This document shows, piece after piece, positions 14,896 to 17,746 of a stretch of DNA of 17,746 nt. Position numbers and translations under genes: made by a program. The notes under the pieces are model-generated. The model did no database searches and was not told the DNA's origin. It was given only the letters and a program-made list of their open reading frames with translations. Origin of the DNA: Bacteroidales bacterium (GTDB lineage: Bacteria; Bacteroidota; Bacteroidia; Bacteroidales; UBA932); contig JAFYIK010000163.1 of the NCBI GenBank assembly GCA_017538685.1, positions 1 to 17,746 of the forward strand, written 5' to 3'. Each line of letters opens with the position of its first letter. Position 1 is the stretch's first letter.

Positions 14896-16203
14896 ATGAG
14901 TTCGTTCATCATCGAAGGAGGCCGTAAACTCAGCGGCTCAATCACACCCCAGGGAGCGAAAAACGAAGCGCTCGAGGTGCTCAGCGCGGTGCTTCTTACC
15001 GCCGAGCCAGTCAGGATGTCCAACGTGCCGGAAATTCTGGACACGCTCAACCTCATCGACCTTCTGAAAGGGATGGGAGTCGAGGTCACGCGCCACGCAA
15101 AAGGAGATTATACCTTCAAGGCTGAGAACATCGACCTCGAGTATATCCGCAGCCAGGAATTCGTGCGCAAGTGCGCGGCCCTGCGCGGCTCCGTGATGAT
15201 TTCGGGACCGCTGCTCGCCCGCTACGGCGAGGCGTATTTCCCGAAACCCGGCGGAGACAAGATCGGCCGCCGCAGGATAGACACTCATATCGAGGGTTTC
15301 GTGAAGCTCGGCGCTTCCTATATCTACGACTCCGCCGTGAAGGCTTATCACCTCACCGCCCCGAAGGGCCTGACAGGCAGCTATATGCTTCTGGATGAGG
15401 CTTCCGTCACCGGTACGGCCAATATCGTGATGGCAGCCACCCTCGCCCGGGGCACGACCACCATCTACAACGCCGCCTGCGAGCCGTATGTGCAGCAGTT
15501 GAGCAAGATGCTGGTCGCTATGGGCGCCCGCATCGAGGGAATAGGATCTAACCTCATTACCGTCCACGGCGTGGAGAAGCTCGGTGGCGCGAGCCACGTG
15601 ATACTGCCCGATATGATCGAGGTCGGCTCTTTCATAGGCCTGGCCGCAATCACGCGCAGTTCGCTGACTATCAAGAACGTGCATTACGACGAGCTAGGCA
15701 TCATCCCCGAAAGCTTCCGCCGCCTTGGCGTCAAGCTCGAGCAGAGGGGCGACGACATTTATATCCCCGCGCAGGAGTCGTATGTGATCGATTCGTTCAT
15801 CGACGGCTCGATTATGACCATCGCCGACGCACCGTGGCCCGGACTCACCCCGGACCTTCTGTCCGTGATGCTCGTCGTGGCCACCCAGTGCAAGGGCTCG
15901 GTCCTCATCCACCAGAAGATGTTCGAGAGCCGTCTGTTCTTCACCGATAAACTGATCGATATGGGCGCCCAGATTATTCTGTGCGACCCTCACCGCGCAG
16001 TCGTAATCGGCCACGACCACAATTTCAGCCTCCGCGCCGGGCGTATGACTTCGCCTGATATCCGTGCGGGTATCGCTATGCTGCTTGCCGCCCTGTCTGC
16101 GAAGGGAACTTCCGAGATAGAGAACATCGAGCAGATCGACCGCGGTTACGAAGCCATCGACGAACGCCTCAACGCCCTCGGAGCAAACATCAAGAGAAAG
16201 TAA
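14896..16203 (+). CDS. murA: UDP-N-acetylglucosamine 1-carboxyvinyltransferase with Asp at the fosfomycin-target position
   Basis: Transfers enolpyruvate from PEP to UDP-GlcNAc, the first committed step of peptidoglycan synthesis. Two-domain inside-out barrel of 435 residues. K22-N23 are in QGAKNE. The catalytic loop is KPGGDKIGRRRIDTH (117-131). The Cys attacked by fosfomycin in E. coli (C115) is replaced by D121, codon GAC at 15256-15258. ADAPWPGLTPD and the C-terminal DRGYEAIDERL match MurA, not AroA. This Asp form is active and fosfomycin-insensitive in other bacteria that have it. Followed directly, with no gap, by the DUF456 gene. Confidence 0.96.
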   Translation: MSSFIIEGGRKLSGSITPQGAKNEALEVLSAVLLTAEPVRMSNVPEILDTLNLIDLLKGMGVEVTRHAKGDYTFKAENIDLEYIRSQEFVRKCAALRGSVMISGPLLARYGEAYFPKPGGDKIGRRRIDTHIEGFVKLGASYIYDSAVKAYHLTAPKGLTGSYMLLDEASVTGTANIVMAATLARGTTTIYNAACEPYVQQLSKMLVAMGARIEGIGSNLITVHGVEKLGGASHVILPDMIEVGSFIGLAAITRSSLTIKNVHYDELGIIPESFRRLGVKLEQRGDDIYIPAQESYVIDSFIDGSIMTIADAPWPGLTPDLLSVMLVVATQCKGSVLIHQKMFESRLFFTDKLIDMGAQIILCDPHRAVVIGHDHNFSLRAGRMTSPDIRAGIAMLLAALSAKGTSEIENIEQIDRGYEAIDERLNALGANIKRK

Positions 16204-16680
16204 ATGGTAACGCTTGAAGTTTTCGCCGTCATCCTCGCGGTGCTCGGCATAATAGGCAGTGTCGTGCCAGGTATCCCGGGTCCGCCGCTCAGCTGGATAG
16301 GATTGTTTCTGCTGTATCTGGCCCATCTGCCGGATCCGGTGTCGGTCACAACGTTGATTGTGTTTCTGGTGGTAGCGACCGTCATCACCGTGCTGGATTA
16401 CGTCCTACCTCCGACCCTAACCCGTGCGTTGGGAGGCCATAAAGCCGCTTCGGTCGGCGCAGTAATCGGCCTGTTCGCCGGAATGTTCCTCACTCCTATC
16501 GGAATGATTCTCGGAAGCATCCTCGGAGCGTTCATAGGAGAAATGGTGGTTGAAAACCGCGGCTTCTGGGATTCGCTGAAGGCTTCGATAGGAGCGTTCC
16601 TGGGCTTCATCCTCACCACCGGCGCGAAACTGATCGTGTGCGGCTGGATTTTCCTGATTATAATCAAACATATCATATGA
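16204..16680 (+). CDS. DUF456 family integral membrane protein
   Basis: 158-residue membrane protein of unknown function. The N-terminal motif GIIGSVVPGIPGPPLSWIG (about 15-33) is the DUF456 hallmark. About four hydrophobic helices follow, including a Gly-rich stretch (GAVIGLFAGMFLTPIG, then GSILGAFIGE) that looks like tightly packed helices. It begins immediately after the murA stop and its own stop is shared with the next start (ATGA), so it is cotranscribed with the peptidoglycan genes. A role at the envelope is plausible but not shown. Confidence 0.9.
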   Translation: MVTLEVFAVILAVLGIIGSVVPGIPGPPLSWIGLFLLYLAHLPDPVSVTTLIVFLVVATVITVLDYVLPPTLTRALGGHKAASVGAVIGLFAGMFLTPIGMILGSILGAFIGEMVVENRGFWDSLKASIGAFLGFILTTGAKLIVCGWIFLIIIKHII

Positions 16681-17498
16681 GACGTCTTTTAGCAGCGCTC
16701 GCGGCGTGCGTGATGGCCGCATCGTGTACTCTTCCCGCCCTCGAGGAAACCGTCACCATCGACGGCGCAGTCGGGAAACTGGTCGGCGACATCCAGCGCC
16801 CGGCCGTGAAGGGACGCAAAGTGCCCACGGTCATCATCTGCCACGGCCTCACCGGCTGGCGCTCCGAGAATCACAATATGGCGGTGAACGATTCGCTGCT
16901 TGCCCACGGCTATGCGACCGTCCGTTTCGATTTCAACGGCCACGGCGAGAGCGAAGGCCCCTTCAGCGGAATGACCATTGAGAATGAGCTGGAGGATCTG
17001 CACCACATCTACGACTATGTCGCAGGCCTGCCGTGGGTGGATAAGCACCGCATTGCGGTGGCCGGGCACTCGCAGGGCGGCTTCGTTGCGGGAGTGTTCG
17101 CCGGCGATATGGGAGTCGGGAAGGTCAAGTGCGCCGTCCTGCTCGCCCCGGCCGCCTGCATCCACGTTGACGCGGTGAACGGACTCTTCTTCGATGAGCC
17201 TGCAGAGGTCGAGAAGATGGCCGATTCGACATTCTTCTGGGGCCACTGGTTCGGCAAGGACTACTTCCGCGCCGCACGCGATATCGACGTCTACGCCCGC
17301 TCTGCCGCCTACGAAGGCCCGGTGCTCATCGTCCAGGGCGACAACGATATGCCAAATCTGTTCAGGGATTCGAAGGAATACCAGAAATATCTTCAGGACT
17401 GTATGTACGTCGAGCTCCCCGGCCTGACGCACTGCTACGTGGAAAATTACGCCCTCCCCGCCAGCATCACACTGACCTTTATTCAGGAGAACCTGTAG
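16677..17498 (+). CDS. Predicted lipoprotein alpha/beta hydrolase (esterase-like)
   Basis: Alpha/beta hydrolase of 273 residues in the S33/cinnamoyl-esterase-like group. The oxyanion region is CHGLTGWRSENH (55-66). The nucleophile is S132 in GHSQGG, and the likely triad partners are D224 in GDND and H252 in LTHCY. The first 17 residues, MRRLLAALAACVMAASC, form a signal peptide ending in a lipobox-like AASC, so C17 is probably lipidated and the enzyme is exported. The ATG at 16677 is chosen over one 13 codons upstream because it places this signal peptide at the N-terminus and gives the ATGA overlap. Substrate is unknown; feruloyl, acetyl and peptide esters are all possible. Confidence 0.88.
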   Translation: MRRLLAALAACVMAASCTLPALEETVTIDGAVGKLVGDIQRPAVKGRKVPTVIICHGLTGWRSENHNMAVNDSLLAHGYATVRFDFNGHGESEGPFSGMTIENELEDLHHIYDYVAGLPWVDKHRIAVAGHSQGGFVAGVFAGDMGVGKVKCAVLLAPAACIHVDAVNGLFFDEPAEVEKMADSTFFWGHWFGKDYFRAARDIDVYARSAAYEGPVLIVQGDNDMPNLFRDSKEYQKYLQDCMYVELPGLTHCYVENYALPASITLTFIQENL

Positions 17499-17537
17499 TT
17501 TCCTTCTTTTCCTGGTAGGATATTTCGAAAATTGTAT

Positions 17538-17545
17538 TACCTTTG
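17538..17545 (+). promoter_or_regulatory. -7 box for the tRNA-Ala gene
   Basis: TACCTTTG fits the TAnnTTTG -7 consensus and ends 11 bases before the first base of the tRNA, so transcription would begin just upstream of the mature 5' end. The 58 bases between the hydrolase stop and the tRNA contain no terminator hairpin that I can see, so read-through from the upstream genes is possible. Confidence 0.6.
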
Positions 17546-17556
17546 CAGTCCGCAAT

Positions 17557-17629
17557 GGGGTATTAGCTCAGTTGGTAGAGCGTTTGAATGGCATTCAAAA
17601 GGTCAGGAGTTCGATTCTCCTATGCTCCA
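17557..17629 (+). tRNA. tRNA-Ala, anticodon GGC
   Basis: Complete cloverleaf of 73 bases. Acceptor GGGGTAT pairs with ATGCTCC, the D stem is GCTC/GAGC, the anticodon stem TTTGA/TCAAA encloses loop ATGGCAT with anticodon GGC, and the T stem AGGAG/CTCCT encloses TTCGATT. The third acceptor pair is G3-U70, the main alanine identity element, and the discriminator is A. The genome continues with CAA, so CCA must be added after transcription. It reads GCC and GCU alanine codons, which are common in these genes. Confidence 0.96.
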
Positions 17630-17672
17630 CAAATAAGTCCAGCCAATCCGGCTGGATTTTTTTGTGGAGCAT
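17622..17672. repeat. 51-base imperfect palindrome spanning tRNA 3' end and terminator
   Basis: Outer arms ATGCTCCACAAA (17622-17633) and TTTGTGGAGCAT (17661-17672) are exact reverse complements. They flank TAAG and TTTT, then the terminator stem. With one T-T mismatch and one G-T wobble the arms pair for about 23 positions. The left arm contains the 3' acceptor strand and discriminator of the tRNA. Confidence 0.85.
17638..17663 (+). terminator. Rho-independent terminator of tRNA-Ala
   Basis: Perfect 7-base stem TCCAGCC/GGCTGGA with loop AATCC followed directly by seven T. It starts nine bases after the tRNA 3' end. The stem is the inner part of a longer imperfect palindrome. Confidence 0.9.
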
Positions 17673-17689
17673 GCCCGTCTGCGACGGGC
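17673..17689. repeat. Short perfect hairpin in the window tail
   Basis: GCCCGTC/GACGGGC around the 3-base loop TGC, directly after the long palindrome and with no T run behind it. The remaining bases to the window end (17690-17746) hold no feature I can identify. Confidence 0.55.
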
Positions 17690-17746
17690 TGAGCCGCTCA
17701 CTCCTCGTGGCGCGTAAGTGTTTGATTAGCAGCTAGTTACTAAAAC

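Noticed and set aside
16638..16676. An upstream in-frame ATG that would add 13 residues to the hydrolase
   Set aside because: It would bury the lipoprotein signal peptide. The ATG at 16677 overlaps the upstream stop as ATGA, the same arrangement as several other junctions here.
17664..17746. A second, degenerate tRNA on the minus strand in the tail, suggested by the ATGCTCCAC copy
   Set aside because: Only the acceptor-like arm and one hairpin are present; no D or anticodon arm can be built.
1..17746. CRISPR arrays, insertion sequences, defence genes or prophage
   Set aside because: No regularly spaced repeats, transposase, integrase or phage-like genes were seen; the content is housekeeping metabolism, translation and cell-wall synthesis.

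Overview
The window is a GC-rich chromosomal segment from a member of the Bacteroidota, most likely Bacteroidales. The evidence is TAnnTTTG-type -7 promoter boxes, mostly absent Shine-Dalgarno sequences, a MurA with Asp in place of the active-site Cys, and Bacteroidota-like protein sequences throughout. Genus cannot be named from the sequence. Almost every base is coding. All recognised genes are on the plus strand except one small membrane-protein gene, and there is no CRISPR array, insertion sequence or prophage.

Region 1 (1-11824) is an unbroken train of eleven genes with overlaps or gaps of at most 5 bases: cdaA (c-di-AMP synthase, 5' end outside the window), mutS2, a YraN-family nuclease-like gene, manC (GDP-mannose synthesis), a compact thrA (aspartokinase/homoserine dehydrogenase), and then dapE, dapB, dapA, dapD, a dapC-like aminotransferase and dapF. 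From aspartate to meso-diaminopimelate this encodes every step of the succinylase route except aspartate-semialdehyde dehydrogenase (asd). It feeds both lysine and peptidoglycan synthesis. dapF carries a REP-like palindrome inside its reading frame.

Region 2 (11825-12103) is the only real intergenic interval. It holds a minus-strand gene for an 82-residue single-pass membrane protein whose end overlaps dapF, and two divergent promoter boxes.

Region 3 (12104-17498) is a second tight run: aspS, murB, murA, a DUF456 membrane protein, and a lipoprotein alpha/beta hydrolase. murA and murB make UDP-MurNAc, the acceptor onto which the diaminopimelate made by region 1 is eventually loaded.

Region 4 (17499-17746) has a promoter, tRNA-Ala(GGC), a terminator that is the core of a longer imperfect palindrome reaching back into the tRNA acceptor stem, and a short unexplained tail with another hairpin.

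The most striking global signal is that the tetramer CATG is absent from the first 17,669 bases and occurs once, in the tail after the tRNA terminator. In GC-rich DNA of this length dozens would be expected, and codons preceding Met are visibly bent to avoid a final C. I see no clearly new multi-gene system. The leads worth following are CATG avoidance, the in-frame palindrome in dapF, the compact and altered ThrA, the small antisense membrane protein, and the tRNA-linked palindrome.
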